A program made the translations under genes and the position numbers. A stretch of DNA of 64,000 nt from Telluria antibiotica (GTDB taxonomy: Bacteria > Pseudomonadota > Gammaproteobacteria > Burkholderiales > Burkholderiaceae_D): the NCBI RefSeq assembly GCF_011682055.1, contig NZ_JAAQOM010000001.1, positions 558,001 through 622,000 of the forward strand, given 5' to 3'. Every line of letters begins with the position of its first letter. The stretch's first letter is position 1. The notes under the pieces were generated by a model. The model ran no database searches. It saw nothing but the letters and a program-made list of their open reading frames with translations, and was not told the DNA's origin. This document shows, in pieces, positions 1 to 9,024 of the stretch.

Positions 1-1080
1 CAGCAGCGACGTCATGATCCGGGCGCCGCTGGCGCCGAGCGGGTGGCCCAGTGCGATCGCACCGCCGTTGACGTTCAGCCGCTCGAGCGGCACGTCGAGT
101 TCGCGCGCCCACATCAGCGGCACCGGCGCGAACGCCTCGTTCACCTCGAACAGGTCGACGTCACCCGCCGCCAGCCCCGCCATCTCCAGCACCTTGCGCG
201 TCGCCGCCACCGGGCCGGTCAGCATCAAGGTCGGGTCGGCGCCGACCGTGGTGAACGCGCGGATGCGGGCACGCGGCTTGAGTCCCAGGCGGTCCACCGC
301 GTCGCCCGACATCAGGAGCAGCACCGCGGCGCCGTCCGAGATCTGCGAGGAGTTACCGGCACTGAGCTTGCCGTCGGGGCGGAAGCTCGACTTCAGCGTG
401 GCCAGCTTGTCGGCGTTGGTGCCGGGACGGATGGTCTCGTCCGCGTCCAGGCTGTCCGGCGCGGGCTCGGCCCAGTCGCGCTCCTTGAGCGCCGCCACCG
501 GCACCGCGGCGATCTCGCGTCCGAAATACCCGGCCTGCGCGGCGGCGGCGGCGCGCCGGTGGCTTTCGACGGCATAGGCGTCGAGTTCGGCGCGGCTCAG
601 GTTCCACTTGTCGGCGATGCGTTCCGCGGCTTCGCCCTGGCTGGTCAGCTCGTAGCGGTCGGCCGCCATCCAGCCAAAGGCTTCGCCGTAGATCTCGCGG
701 TTGCCGCCCATGCGCACGCGGCTCATGTTCTCCGCGCCGCCCGCCACGACCACCTGGGCGGAACCGGCGGCGATCAGGCCGGCCGCCAGGTGCACGGCGA
801 CCTCGCCGGAGCCGCACTTGCGGTCGATCGTGAGACCGGGAATGGCGTCCGGCCAGCCGGCGCCGAGCAGCGCCGTGCGCGCGATGTTGGCCGACTGTTC
901 GCCAACCTGGGTCACGCAGCCGAAGATGACGTCGTCGACGGCACCGGCGTCGATCCCGGCGCGGTCCATCAGGACGTTCAGCAGGTGCGCCGCCAGGTGG
1001 TCGGCGCGCACGCCGGCCAGGCTGCCCTTGTACTTGCCGACCGGCGTGCGCACCGCCTCGACGATGTAGACGTCCTTCAT
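1..1080 (-). CDS. Acetyl-CoA acetyltransferase (thiolase), 3' end cut by window edge
   Basis: Thiolase-family enzyme that should cleave a 3-oxoacyl-CoA with CoA. 360 codons are present and the frame runs off the left edge without a stop, about 30 residues short of a complete thiolase. The nucleophile is visible as Cys89 in DRKCGSG, and the GHPLGASG histidine motif lies near the cut end; the final CxGGGxG cysteine motif is outside the window. The start ATG overlaps the stop of the upstream dehydrogenase (ATGA), so the two are translationally coupled. It is the last visible gene of the operon amidohydrolase - FAH - dehydrogenase - thiolase and fits the thiolytic end of a beta-oxidation spiral. 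Family is certain; chain-length or ring specificity cannot be read from sequence. Confidence 0.93.
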   Translation of the reverse strand, partial: MKDVYIVEAVRTPVGKYKGSLAGVRADHLAAHLLNVLMDRAGIDAGAVDDVIFGCVTQVGEQSANIARTALLGAGWPDAIPGLTIDRKCGSGEVAVHLAAGLIAAGSAQVVVAGGAENMSRVRMGGNREIYGEAFGWMAADRYELTSQGEAAERIADKWNLSRAELDAYAVESHRRAAAAAQAGYFGREIAAVPVAALKERDWAEPAPDSLDADETIRPGTNADKLATLKSSFRPDGKLSAGNSSQISDGAAVLLLMSGDAVDRLGLKPRARIRAFTTVGADPTLMLTGPVAATRKVLEMAGLAAGDVDLFEVNEAFAPVPLMWARELDVPLERLNVNGGAIALGHPLGASGARIMTSLL

Positions 1081-1982
1081 AGCGCGCTCGCTTTCAGGCC
1101 CGAACCCGGCACGCGCTGCCCGGCCTCGTCGTAGCGGTACACGCCGTGGCCGGTCTTGCGCCCGTGGCGGCCGGCCGCGACCATCTTGATGATCAGCGGG
1201 CACGGACGGAACTTCTCGCCCAGCGTCGCATGCAGGTAGCGCAGCACCGACAGGCGCGTGTCCCAGCCCGTCAGGTCGCCCAGTTCCAGCGGTCCCATCG
1301 GGTGGTTGAAGCCCATGCGCAGCGCGGTGTCGATATCCTCGGCGCTGGCGGTGCCCTCCTGCAGCATCCACATCGCCTCGTTGCCGAGCATGGCCGACAT
1401 GCGGCTGGTGGTCAGGCCCGGCGACTCGTTGACCAGGATCGACGTCTTGCCGATCGCGTCGCACCAGGCGCGGCTGCGCTCGACGGTGGCCGCGTCGGTG
1501 GCGATGCCGAGCACCAGCTCCACCAGCTTCATCTTGTGCACCGGGTTAAAGAAATGCATGCCGATCACGCGCTCGGGCTGCGGCACCGCGGTGGCGATCT
1601 CGGTCACCGACAGCGCCGACGTGTTGGTCGCGACGAGCGCCCCCTCGGCCAGCAGCGGCACGGCCTCGGCGAGGACGGCCTTCTTCACCGCCAGGTTCTC
1701 GGACACCGTCTCGACCAGCAGGCCGGCGCCGGCGGCGCCGGTGGCCAGGCCGGTGTGCACGCTCAGGCGTTCCTTGGCCGCGGCCGCCGCTTCCGGCGCC
1801 AGCTTGCCGAGCTTGACGCCGGCGTCGACGATGGCGTGGATGTTCTGCACCGCCTTGTCGAGGGCCTGGCCATTGCTGTCGACCAGCCGCGTGACGAAGC
1901 CGCTACTGGCGAATGCGTGCGCGATGCCGGTGCCCATCAATCCGGCGCCGACCACGACGACGATCTCGTTCTTGTCGATCAT
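1077..1982 (-). CDS. 3-hydroxyacyl-CoA dehydrogenase
   Basis: NAD-dependent 3-hydroxyacyl-CoA dehydrogenase of 301 aa, the stand-alone (PaaH/Hbd) form. The Rossmann motif GAGLMG is at residues 12-17. The catalytic His143 lies in MHFFNPVH and its partner Glu155 in MKLVEL, followed by the C-terminal helical domain (LGDLTGWD). The start was placed at MIDKNE because GGAGACA stands at ribosome-binding distance; a longer upstream extension in frame has no family similarity. It follows the FAH gene by 13 bp and overlaps the thiolase start by 4 bp. Together with that thiolase it would carry out the last two steps of a beta-oxidation round. Confidence 0.93.
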   Translation of the reverse strand: MIDKNEIVVVVGAGLMGTGIAHAFASSGFVTRLVDSNGQALDKAVQNIHAIVDAGVKLGKLAPEAAAAAKERLSVHTGLATGAAGAGLLVETVSENLAVKKAVLAEAVPLLAEGALVATNTSALSVTEIATAVPQPERVIGMHFFNPVHKMKLVELVLGIATDAATVERSRAWCDAIGKTSILVNESPGLTTSRMSAMLGNEAMWMLQEGTASAEDIDTALRMGFNHPMGPLELGDLTGWDTRLSVLRYLHATLGEKFRPCPLIIKMVAAGRHGRKTGHGVYRYDEAGQRVPGSGLKASAL

Positions 1983-1995
1983 TATTCCTGTCTCC

Positions 1996-2868
1996 TCATG
2001 CGCCGGGCCGGGGCCCGACGATATTCCTGATGGCGCCGATACCTTCGACGCTCGCTTCGACCACATCCCCAGGCTGCAGGAACAGGCCCGTTCCCTGGCC
2101 GACGCCCGCGGGCGAGCCGGTGAACATGATGTCGCCCGGCGCAAAGCTGGAGCGCGCCTCGACGAAGTTCAGCAACTGCCCGACGTCCCACGTCATCTCG
2201 CCGGTATTGCTGTCCTGCCGTACCTGCCCGTTAACCTTCAATGTCAGGCCGAGGCGCGGGCTGCCGGCCGGGAACTCGTCGCGCGTCACGATCCAGGGGC
2301 CGACGCCGGTACTGCGGTCCTGGCTCTTGGCCGCGAACAGGTCCATGCCGATGCCGGCCGGGCCGCTGCGCTGCAGGTCGCGCGCCGACACGTCGTTGCC
2401 GACCGTGTAGCCGAGCACGCTGGCGAGCGGCTGCGCGGGATCGACGGGCGTGGCGCCGACCACCACCACCAGTTCGACCTCGTGGTCCAGCTCCCTGGTC
2501 AGCGGCGGGTAGCGGATCGGGTCGCTGGCCCCGATCAGCGCGCCGTACGCCTTCAGGAAGGCGATCGGCTGTTGCGGCGAGCTCAATCCGAAGTCGGCGG
2601 CGAGGTGCTTGGCATAGTTGGCGCCGGCCACGACCACGCGGTTGACCGGCTCGACCGGTGGCAGCAGGCGGACGTCTGCCAGCGCCAGGGCCGGTCCGAA
2701 CACGGGCAAGGCTTCCCTGCCCTCGTCCGCGCGGCCGGCGGCGATCGCGCGGGTCAGTGCCGGCGCCCAGTCGGCGAACGCGCCGGCGATCGGGCGCAAC
2801 GTCTGCTCGCCGGCGTCGACCAGCGCCCAGAAGGGAGCACCGCCATCGGTGCAGCGCGCGATCTTCAT
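1996..2868 (-). CDS. Fumarylacetoacetate hydrolase (FAH) family protein
   Basis: 290-aa protein with the FAH C-terminal fold. Members hydrolyse acylpyruvates or C-C bonds, or decarboxylate/tautomerise ring-cleavage products, using a divalent metal. The acidic metal-binding segment LDHEVELVVVVG and the GNDVSARDLQ loop are visible. A short N-terminal domain (about 70 residues) precedes the catalytic domain. The start ATG is chosen because it overlaps the amidohydrolase stop by 4 bp (ATGA). Sitting in an operon with an amidohydrolase, it probably processes a ring-opened intermediate, but hydrolase, decarboxylase and isomerase activities cannot be separated from sequence. A second, longer FAH-family gene lies at 9025-10011. 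Confidence 0.88.
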   Translation of the reverse strand: MKIARCTDGGAPFWALVDAGEQTLRPIAGAFADWAPALTRAIAAGRADEGREALPVFGPALALADVRLLPPVEPVNRVVVAGANYAKHLAADFGLSSPQQPIAFLKAYGALIGASDPIRYPPLTRELDHEVELVVVVGATPVDPAQPLASVLGYTVGNDVSARDLQRSGPAGIGMDLFAAKSQDRSTGVGPWIVTRDEFPAGSPRLGLTLKVNGQVRQDSNTGEMTWDVGQLLNFVEARSSFAPGDIMFTGSPAGVGQGTGLFLQPGDVVEASVEGIGAIRNIVGPRPGA

Positions 2869-3959
2869 GCCGCGTGCGCCGCCGGCTTGGCCACCTCGAC
2901 CAGCGTGGACGGATCGATGTGCAACAGGTCGCAGGCGTTCTTCCAGCGGATCTTCTGCAGGTCCTCGTCGGACAGGCGCAGGCCGTCGGTGAGGTCGTGG
3001 CGGACCGCGTCGCTGCCGCCGAAGTTCGAGCCGTACAGCACGCGGTCGGCGCCGATGACCTCGATCATCGCCTGGCGCATCGGCAGTTCGTGCAGCTCGA
3101 CGTCGAAATAGAAGTTCTTCAGGTACTCGAGCACGGGCTTCTTGTTGTGCGCCACGTCGAGGTTCGGATTGGTCTGCGCCAGGCGGCCCAGCTGGTAGGG
3201 CACGAAGCCGCCGCCGTGGGTGATGTAGACCTTCAGGTTCGGGAAGCGGTCGAACACGCCGCCGTTGATCATGTTCCAGAAACACTTCGTCTCGTCGTAG
3301 TTCATGCCGACGATGGCCGTGGTCTCGTAGTTGTCGCTGTTGGCGTTCTCGCCCCACGTCACCGACTGGTTATAGCCGTGCACGAACATCGGCAGGTCGA
3401 GGTCGCACAGCGCTTCCCATACCGGGTCCAGCTCCGGCGAATCGAATTCGAGTCCGCCGAAGTTGGCGCCGCCCGCCACCAGTCCTTTGGCGCCCAGCGT
3501 GGTGCAGGCGCGGCGGATTTCCTTGGCCGCTTCGACCGGCACGTTCAGCGGCGCATGGGCCCATGCCATCAGGCGGTTCGGCGCGGCCGAGCAGTACTCG
3601 GCCAGCACGTCGTTGACCTTGCGGGCAAACGGCACGCCGAACTCCGGCTCGGCCCAGTACATGTAGCAGTGCGACGGCACCGACACCACCTGGGCGCTCT
3701 GCCCCGCCGCGTCCATGCCGGCCAGGCGCGTCTTCGGGTCGGCCCAGCGGTCCAGGTACTGGTTGATGTCGAGCGTCTTGCCTTCGGCCCGCGCCTTCTG
3801 CAGGGCCGCGCGGCGTTCCGGCGAACCGAGCGACAGGATCCAGTGGCCGACACGCAGCTTGATGTCGCCGTCCGGACGTTGTTCGAAGAAGGGGCCCCAG
3901 TGCGGGTGCTGGTTGTAGTAACCCGGATGCGGGGCGTGGGCGTGAAGGTCGATGAGCAT
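2865..3959 (-). CDS. Amidohydrolase-2 family metal-dependent hydrolase/decarboxylase
   Basis: 364-aa TIM-barrel protein of the amidohydrolase-2 (ACMSD-like) family. It starts MLIDLHAHA, giving the metal-binding HxH at residues 6 and 8. Later His residues (VHGYN, ITHGGG) and the terminal GSNFGGSD segment are typical of the family. Members decarboxylate aromatic or ring-cleavage acids or hydrolyse cyclic compounds. The start was chosen because AGGGAGACA precedes it. It is the first gene of a leftward operon, and a copy of the shared 27-bp dyad lies about 160 bp upstream. A distinct, longer member of the same superfamily is at 25991-27298. Confidence 0.88.
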   Translation of the reverse strand: MLIDLHAHAPHPGYYNQHPHWGPFFEQRPDGDIKLRVGHWILSLGSPERRAALQKARAEGKTLDINQYLDRWADPKTRLAGMDAAGQSAQVVSVPSHCYMYWAEPEFGVPFARKVNDVLAEYCSAAPNRLMAWAHAPLNVPVEAAKEIRRACTTLGAKGLVAGGANFGGLEFDSPELDPVWEALCDLDLPMFVHGYNQSVTWGENANSDNYETTAIVGMNYDETKCFWNMINGGVFDRFPNLKVYITHGGGFVPYQLGRLAQTNPNLDVAHNKKPVLEYLKNFYFDVELHELPMRQAMIEVIGADRVLYGSNFGGSDAVRHDLTDGLRLSDEDLQKIRWKNACDLLHIDPSTLVEVAKPAAHAA

Positions 3960-4121
3960 GTGGTGTCTCCCTGTGGCGATTGATTTTCCGACTACTCGGC
4001 GCAATCGTCCGGACACAGCGGGCCGCAACAGGGCCGTAACAGGGCCTGCCCGCAAGCGCTACGTTGTCTCCATCAGGCTGCACTCGGTCGGTGCTTTGCA
4101 TCAGGACCCATCATGCCAAAA

Positions 4122-4148
4122 ATAGACAGAAATGGCAAATGTGTTTAG
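4122..4148 (-). promoter_or_regulatory. Shared 27-bp dyad, site 1 (amidohydrolase operon)
   Basis: On the minus strand the arms read CTAAACA and TGTCTAT, 13 bp apart. The site sits between the TetR stop (4151) and the amidohydrolase start (3959), so it can serve the amidohydrolase - FAH - dehydrogenase - thiolase operon. It is one of the weaker matches, but the ACA/TGT cores and spacing are exact. The rest of the 191-bp gap shows no further feature. Confidence 0.6.
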
Positions 4149-4150
4149 TT

Positions 4151-4795
4151 TTATTTTTCCGGCGTTGCGCGCGCCTCGCATTCGACGAGCGAATACAGGA
4201 ACGCAACGATGCGGCGGATGCCGTCTTCCGGCTGCTTGTTCGGCACCACGAGTTCGCTCAGCACGCAGCGGATCAGGAGTTCGCAGATCAGTTCGCGGTC
4301 GGTCCGGATGCCCAGGCGCCGGTCCCAGGAATCGAACACGGCGCGCATCAGTTCCTCGATGCGCACCAGCGATTCGTGGAACAGGCGCCCGAACAGGCGC
4401 AGCGTGTATTCCGGCGCGGCGCGCAGCAGCAGGCGGGCCTGGCCGTGCGCCGCGTAGTTGTCCAGGTAGCGCACCAGCGCGTGAAAGCGCGCGTCGGGAT
4501 CCACGTGCGGCCCCACCGCGTCCGCCATGGCCTTCTGGAACGACGACCGCTTATGGCGCGCGAACGCGTCCAGCAGCTCGTCCTGCGACGAGAAATAACG
4601 GTAGAACGTGCCGCGCGACACCTGCGCGAGCGCGCACACGTCGAGGACGGAAATGCGGTCCGACCCTTCGCGCAGGACGATCGCCTCGGTTGCCGCGAGG
4701 ATGGCCTCGATGGTCGCCTCGGCGCGCCGGTTGCGCTTGTCGGTCGCGGGCTGGCCGGCCCTTGCGGCGGGTGGGGTGTACATCGTTACAGGCAT
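4151..4795 (-). CDS. TetR-family transcriptional regulator (TetR-1)
   Basis: 214-aa TetR repressor. The helix-turn-helix is at residues about 48-68 (ISVLDVCALAQVSRGTFYRYF), followed by SSQDELLDAF and an all-helical ligand domain. A closely similar paralogue lies at 42136-42975, sharing SRGTFYRYFSSQD and the downstream pattern DRELxCEL. It lies 18 bp behind the SDR at 4814 and is probably co-transcribed with it. Both of these are downstream of dyad site 2, so the protein could be autoregulated. It is one of two main candidates to bind the 27-bp dyad that heads the catabolic operons (inference). An in-frame second Met four codons in could also be the start. Confidence 0.92.
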   Translation of the reverse strand: MPVTMYTPPAARAGQPATDKRNRRAEATIEAILAATEAIVLREGSDRISVLDVCALAQVSRGTFYRYFSSQDELLDAFARHKRSSFQKAMADAVGPHVDPDARFHALVRYLDNYAAHGQARLLLRAAPEYTLRLFGRLFHESLVRIEELMRAVFDSWDRRLGIRTDRELICELLIRCVLSELVVPNKQPEDGIRRIVAFLYSLVECEARATPEK

Positions 4796-4813
4796 CCAAT
4801 CAAAAAAGATGAA

Positions 4814-5614
4814 TCAGTATTCCCTGACCGGCACATGGGCCGGCCGCGAGTTGTATCCGGGCAGGTGCAGCCCGCCGTCCACGTGGAAGGATTCGCCGGT
4901 GACGTAGCGCGACATGTCGCTGGCCAGGAACACGGCCACCGGGCCGATGTCGTCCTCCGGGTCGCCGCAGCGCCCCAGCGGGCGCATGGCCGCCGAACGC
5001 TCCGCGAATCCCGGATTCTCGGCGGCCAGCTTGTGGAACGTGGCGCCCATCGCCGTCGGCGCGATCGCGTTCACTGTGATGTTGAAGCGGCCCCACTCGG
5101 CCGCCGCGCTGCGCGTCAGGCCGACGATGCCCGCCTTGGCGGTGTTGTAGTCGGCATGCAGCCAGGCGCCGATGTCCACGTCGATCGAATAGAAGTTCAC
5201 GACCTTGCCGCCGCCCCGGGCGCGCATGTGCGGCAGCGCCGCGCGCATCGCCCACCAGCAGGCCTTCACGGTCGACGTCAGCGTCTGTTCCAGCATCTCG
5301 TCGGTCTTGTCTTCAAGCAAGACGTTCGGCGTCGGCACGAACGCGTTGTTCACGAGGATGTCGAGCCCGCCGAACCGCTCGGCCGCCGCCGCCACCGCGG
5401 CCTCCACCGACGCCTTCTGCAGGACATCGGTATGCACGAACAGCGCCCTGCCGCCGAGTTCCTCGACCTCGCGCGCCACCTGGGCGCCGCTCGCGCGGTC
5501 GATCTCCGCAATCACCACCGCCGCGCCCTCGCGCGCGAAACGGCGCGCCACGCCACGGCCGATGCCGCCGCCGGCGCCCGTCACCAGCGCCACCTTGTCC
5601 TTCAGAAGATCCAT
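4814..5614 (-). CDS. Short-chain dehydrogenase/reductase (SDR)
   Basis: 266-aa classical SDR that oxidises or reduces a hydroxyl/keto group with NAD(P). The cofactor motif TGAGGGIG is near the N-terminus, the NNA motif is in ILVNNAF, and the catalytic Tyr/Lys are in YNTAKAG. The start MDLLKDKVAL was chosen because a perfect AGGAGG stands 7 bp upstream; four more in-frame codons precede it. It is the first gene of a two-gene unit with TetR-1 and is divergent from the DUF2889 gene, with dyad site 2 in the gap. It may act on an alcohol of the cluster's substrate, for example a 17beta-hydroxysteroid if the steroid hypothesis holds. Confidence 0.9.
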   Translation of the reverse strand: MDLLKDKVALVTGAGGGIGRGVARRFAREGAAVVIAEIDRASGAQVAREVEELGGRALFVHTDVLQKASVEAAVAAAAERFGGLDILVNNAFVPTPNVLLEDKTDEMLEQTLTSTVKACWWAMRAALPHMRARGGGKVVNFYSIDVDIGAWLHADYNTAKAGIVGLTRSAAAEWGRFNITVNAIAPTAMGATFHKLAAENPGFAERSAAMRPLGRCGDPEDDIGPVAVFLASDMSRYVTGESFHVDGGLHLPGYNSRPAHVPVREY

Positions 5615-5631
5615 GTCACCCCTCCTCACTT

Positions 5632-5658
5632 TTAAACAGATTTTCTGTTATTGTACAC
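5632..5658. promoter_or_regulatory. Shared 27-bp dyad, site 2 (SDR-tetR / DUF2889)
   Basis: Arms TTAAACA and TGTACAC lie 13 bp apart in the 78-bp divergent gap between the SDR (start 5614) and the DUF2889 gene (start 5693). A second, shorter perfect inverted repeat, AACAGA-TTT-TCTGTT, overlaps it (about 5635-5649). The position allows control of both directions. Confidence 0.65.
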
Positions 5659-5692
5659 ATTCACTCCATCAACTCATACCAGGAAATACTCC

Positions 5693-6454
5693 ATGCAACG
5701 CTTTCGCAGACGCATCGAGCTGGCCGGCCAACAGGACGACCAGGGTGGACAGGTGCGCGCCGTGCTCGAGGACGACTTTCATCATTTCCGTGTCGCGCTC
5801 GAGCATCGCGGCGGCGTCGTGACCGCGGTGCGCGGGGAAACGCCGCGCCATCCGTTCAGCGCCTGCCCGGGCGCGGCGCCCGAGCTGAACCGCCTGGCCG
5901 GGATGCGCCTGGATGGTGTTGCCAATTCGGTCACGCTGTACACCGACGCGACCCAGCAGTGCACCCATATGTTCGACCTTGCCGGACTGGCGATCGCCCT
6001 CGCCGCGCGCGGCGATCCCTATCGGCGCTACGACATCGAGGTGCCGCGCCACGTCGAGGGACGCTCACATGCGCGCCTGTGGCGCGACGGCGCGCCGCTC
6101 CTCGACTGGGAGGTCGACGGCAGCACGATTCTGGGGCCGGCGCCGTATGCCGGCGTCGACATGCGCAAGGGGATGGCGCGCTGGGCGCTGGGCACCTTGC
6201 CGACCGGGGAGGCGGAAGCGGCCCTCGTGCTGCGCCGCTGCGCCCTGATCTCGCTAGGCCGCCTGAAGGACATCGACCAGGAGCCGCACGCCCACCTCAC
6301 CGGCCGCTGCTACGCCCAGCAGCCCGCGCGCGCGCCGCAGGCGATCCGGATCGTCGGCTCGACCTGGGACTTCAGCGCGCGTCCCGAGGCACTGTGCTTG
6401 GACGACCAGGCCTGGCTGCGCGACTTCAGCGATTCGCCGCTTCCCACGCCTTGA
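5693..6454 (+). CDS. DUF2889 family protein
   Basis: 253-aa soluble protein that I assign to DUF2889 from its pattern: an N-terminal RRRIELAGQ segment, a region FHHFRVALEHRGG, then a conserved cysteine-containing CTHMFDLAGLA and a C-terminal LTGRCYAQQP. No catalytic function is established for the family; members often sit in aromatic or steroid catabolic clusters. The start was placed at MQRFRRR because AGGA precedes it, whereas the more upstream ATG lies in the operator. It is divergent from the SDR and overlaps the convergent ferredoxin reductase gene by 29 bp at the 3' end. Function is unknown. Confidence 0.75.
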   Translation: MQRFRRRIELAGQQDDQGGQVRAVLEDDFHHFRVALEHRGGVVTAVRGETPRHPFSACPGAAPELNRLAGMRLDGVANSVTLYTDATQQCTHMFDLAGLAIALAARGDPYRRYDIEVPRHVEGRSHARLWRDGAPLLDWEVDGSTILGPAPYAGVDMRKGMARWALGTLPTGEAEAALVLRRCALISLGRLKDIDQEPHAHLTGRCYAQQPARAPQAIRIVGSTWDFSARPEALCLDDQAWLRDFSDSPLPTP

Positions 6455-7658
6455 GGTCGAAGCCGGGCGCCGCCGCCACCGCCGGTGTCAGCGCCGGCGG
6501 ACGGGCGAGGATCTTGCGTGCCGCCATGTGGTCGCCGATCCGCCCGCACGACTCCACCGCCAGCAGCTGTTCGCCGCGGAAGCACAGCACCGACACCTGC
6601 TGCGTCGCCGGGTTGCCCAGCACGACGTGGTTGTCGGCGCCCGTGGACAGTCCCGCGATCTGCAGCTTGAGATTGCCCTGGTCGGTCCAGAACCAGGGTA
6701 GGGCCGTGTACGGCGCCGGCTTGCCGGTCAGGCGCGCGGCGATCAGCCGGCCCTGGTCGACGGCGTTCTGCACCGATTCCAGGCGCGTCAGCCGTTCGCC
6801 GTTCTGCAGGCAGGGGAACGAGGCGACATCGCCCAACGCGGAAATGTGCGGGTCGGACGTCAGCAGGTTGGCGTCCACGCGGATGCCGTTGTCGATCGAC
6901 AGGCCCGCCTCGAGCGCGAGTGCGACGTTGGGGATGACGCCGATCCCGTACACGACCAGGTCGGCCGGGAGCCTCTCGCCGTCCGCCGCCCGCACCGCCA
7001 CGGCCTTGCCGTTGTCGCCTTCGATTTCCGACACCGCGGTGCGGAAGCGGAAATTCACGCCCCAGGACGCGTGCGCCGCGCGGAACAGCTCGGACATCTG
7101 CGGCGACACCGCGCGCGCCATCGGACGCTCGCCCAGCTCCAGCACCTCGACCGCGGCACCGGCCGCCGCCGCGACCGCCGCGAATTCCAGGCCGATGAAA
7201 CCGGCACCGATGACGACCACGCGCCGGGCCGTGGCGAGCAGCGGCGCCAGCGCCTCGGCATCGGCACGGGTCTTGACGCCGTACACGCCCGCCAGCGCGG
7301 CGCCCGGCACGTTCAGGGGCCGGTTATGGGCGCCGGTGGCCAGCACCAGGTGGTCGTAGTCGAGCGCCGCGCCGGAGGCCAGCAGCAGCCTTCGATTCTG
7401 GCGGTCGATGGCGGCGCCGCGGTCCGCCACGAGATCGATGCGCTGCTCGGCATAGAACGCCGCCGGGCGGAACTGCATCGCCGTGGCGTCGATCTTCCCC
7501 AGCAGATAGGCTTTCGACAACGGCGGGCGCTGGTACGGCAGCCACGGTTCGTCGTTGACCAGGGCAATGCGGCCGGCAAAGCCTTCCTGGCGCAGGGACA
7601 AGGCCACCTGCACGCCGGCGTGCCCGGCGCCGGCGATCACTACGGAATTGAGCGACAT
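6426..7658 (-). CDS. Ferredoxin reductase (FAD, NAD(P)H) of the P450 electron chain
   Basis: 410-aa flavoprotein of the rhodocoxin/putidaredoxin reductase type, which carries electrons from NADH to a small ferredoxin serving P450s. The FAD-binding GAGHAG is at residues 10-15, a second dinucleotide motif VVIGAGFIGLEFA is near 150, and the ALGDVASF segment contacts FAD. A GAGGAA ribosome site precedes the ATG. It is the last gene of the operon SDR - FAH - MFS - reductase. The P450-type ferredoxin is 6 kb away at 13471, and the two P450s are at 27424 and 38248. All carry the same upstream dyad at their operon heads, so they are probably expressed together. Confidence 0.92.
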   Translation of the reverse strand: MSLNSVVIAGAGHAGVQVALSLRQEGFAGRIALVNDEPWLPYQRPPLSKAYLLGKIDATAMQFRPAAFYAEQRIDLVADRGAAIDRQNRRLLLASGAALDYDHLVLATGAHNRPLNVPGAALAGVYGVKTRADAEALAPLLATARRVVVIGAGFIGLEFAAVAAAAGAAVEVLELGERPMARAVSPQMSELFRAAHASWGVNFRFRTAVSEIEGDNGKAVAVRAADGERLPADLVVYGIGVIPNVALALEAGLSIDNGIRVDANLLTSDPHISALGDVASFPCLQNGERLTRLESVQNAVDQGRLIAARLTGKPAPYTALPWFWTDQGNLKLQIAGLSTGADNHVVLGNPATQQVSVLCFRGEQLLAVESCGRIGDHMAARKILARPPALTPAVAAAPGFDLKAWEAANR

Positions 7659-7685
7659 GTTTCGGTTCCTCGGTAAATAAAAATC

Positions 7686-8945
7686 TCAGGCCGCGGCGCG
7701 GGCCTGCATGGCCGCCTGGGGAACGCGCCCCAGCGTCAGCAGCAGCAGCGAACCCGCCAGCGTGCTGGCCGCGCAATACACCAGCATCGTCGTGTAGCTT
7801 CCGGTCGCGCTGAACATGGCCGCGAACATCAGAGGTGCGCCCGCCGAGGCCACCGTGATCAGGCCCTGGTGCAGCCCGAAGATGCGGCCGTAGTCCTTCA
7901 GGCCGAAATAGCGTGCCATCAGGAAGGCGGCGATGTCGAACTCGGCACCGGCGCCCAGGCCCGCCAGCGCGGCCGCGAGGCTGAGCAGGGCCAGGTCGGC
8001 GCTGCCCGACAGGAAGATCGCGGCGCCAGCGGCCGGCAACGCCAGGCTGACGGCGGCGACGGCGGGCGGCCACAGCCTGTCGAGCAGGTAGCCGACCACG
8101 AGGCGCCCACCGATCAGCGCGATGCCGAACCAGGCGAACACCTGGGTGGCGCTGGCCAGCGCCAGGCCGCGGTCGCGCAGCATCGGCACGGTACTCGTGA
8201 CCATGCCCATGACCGCCGACACCACCAGGCACAACGCGACGTTGCAGATCCAGTACTTGGGCGACGCCACGCTGGCGCGGAAGCTCATGCCGGACAGCGC
8301 GGGCGCCGGCTGGGCGGCCTCCCCTGCCGCGCGCACTTGCGGCAGGCGGAACCAGGCCAGCGTCAGCGGCATCCCGATGAGCACGTTGCCCAGCGCCAGG
8401 ATCACGAACGGCGCCTGCCAGCCCCAGTGGGCCACGCCCCAGGCGAACAATGGCGGCGTGACCGCGGCCGTGATCCCGGTGCCCGACAGGCCCAGCGCCA
8501 ACGCCAGGCCGCGGTTGCGCACGTACCACAGGTTCAGCAACTGGGTCCAGGTGACGGCCAGCGCGCCCATCCCGACGATGGGCAGGAGGAAGAAGGCGGC
8601 GTACAACGACCACACCGAACCCCGGATCTGCGTGGTGGCCAGGTAGCCCAGCGCCATCGTGAACAGCGACACCAGGGTGACGCGCTTGATGCCGAAGCGC
8701 AGGTTGAGCCAGCCGACCAGCTGCAACCCGATCACGGCGCCGCCGAACAGGAAGCTGATCGCGGCCTGCAGCGCCGGGCGCGGCCAGCCGAACTGCTGCT
8801 GCAGGGGAATCACCAGCACCCCGAAGCCGTACAGCAGGGTGGCGTTAATGCTGATCATGACGCCGGCGATCGCCAGCAACAGGACGCGCCAGCCCTGCCT
8901 GAATTCGGCGAAGTCGATCGCCGCGCCGTTCTTGGTTCCGACCAT
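7686..8945 (-). CDS. MFS transporter
   Basis: 419-aa inner-membrane major facilitator with about 12 hydrophobic segments (first around residues 18-40: WRVLLLAIAGVMISINATLL). It resembles the oxalate/monocarboxylate type of facilitator in the first helices. AGGAGACAACC gives a strong ribosome site. It lies 27 bp upstream of the reductase gene and 79 bp downstream of the FAH gene, in the same operon. It probably takes up the growth substrate or exports an intermediate; the ligand cannot be told from sequence. Confidence 0.88.
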   Translation of the reverse strand: MVGTKNGAAIDFAEFRQGWRVLLLAIAGVMISINATLLYGFGVLVIPLQQQFGWPRPALQAAISFLFGGAVIGLQLVGWLNLRFGIKRVTLVSLFTMALGYLATTQIRGSVWSLYAAFFLLPIVGMGALAVTWTQLLNLWYVRNRGLALALGLSGTGITAAVTPPLFAWGVAHWGWQAPFVILALGNVLIGMPLTLAWFRLPQVRAAGEAAQPAPALSGMSFRASVASPKYWICNVALCLVVSAVMGMVTSTVPMLRDRGLALASATQVFAWFGIALIGGRLVVGYLLDRLWPPAVAAVSLALPAAGAAIFLSGSADLALLSLAAALAGLGAGAEFDIAAFLMARYFGLKDYGRIFGLHQGLITVASAGAPLMFAAMFSATGSYTTMLVYCAASTLAGSLLLLTLGRVPQAAMQARAAA

Positions 8946-9024
8946 GGTTGTCTCCTGTAAGGTCGTGGAAGCGGCGTCCCGGACTCTGCGGCCGGTGGCG
9001 CCGGAAAGCGTTGCGGAGCGCGGC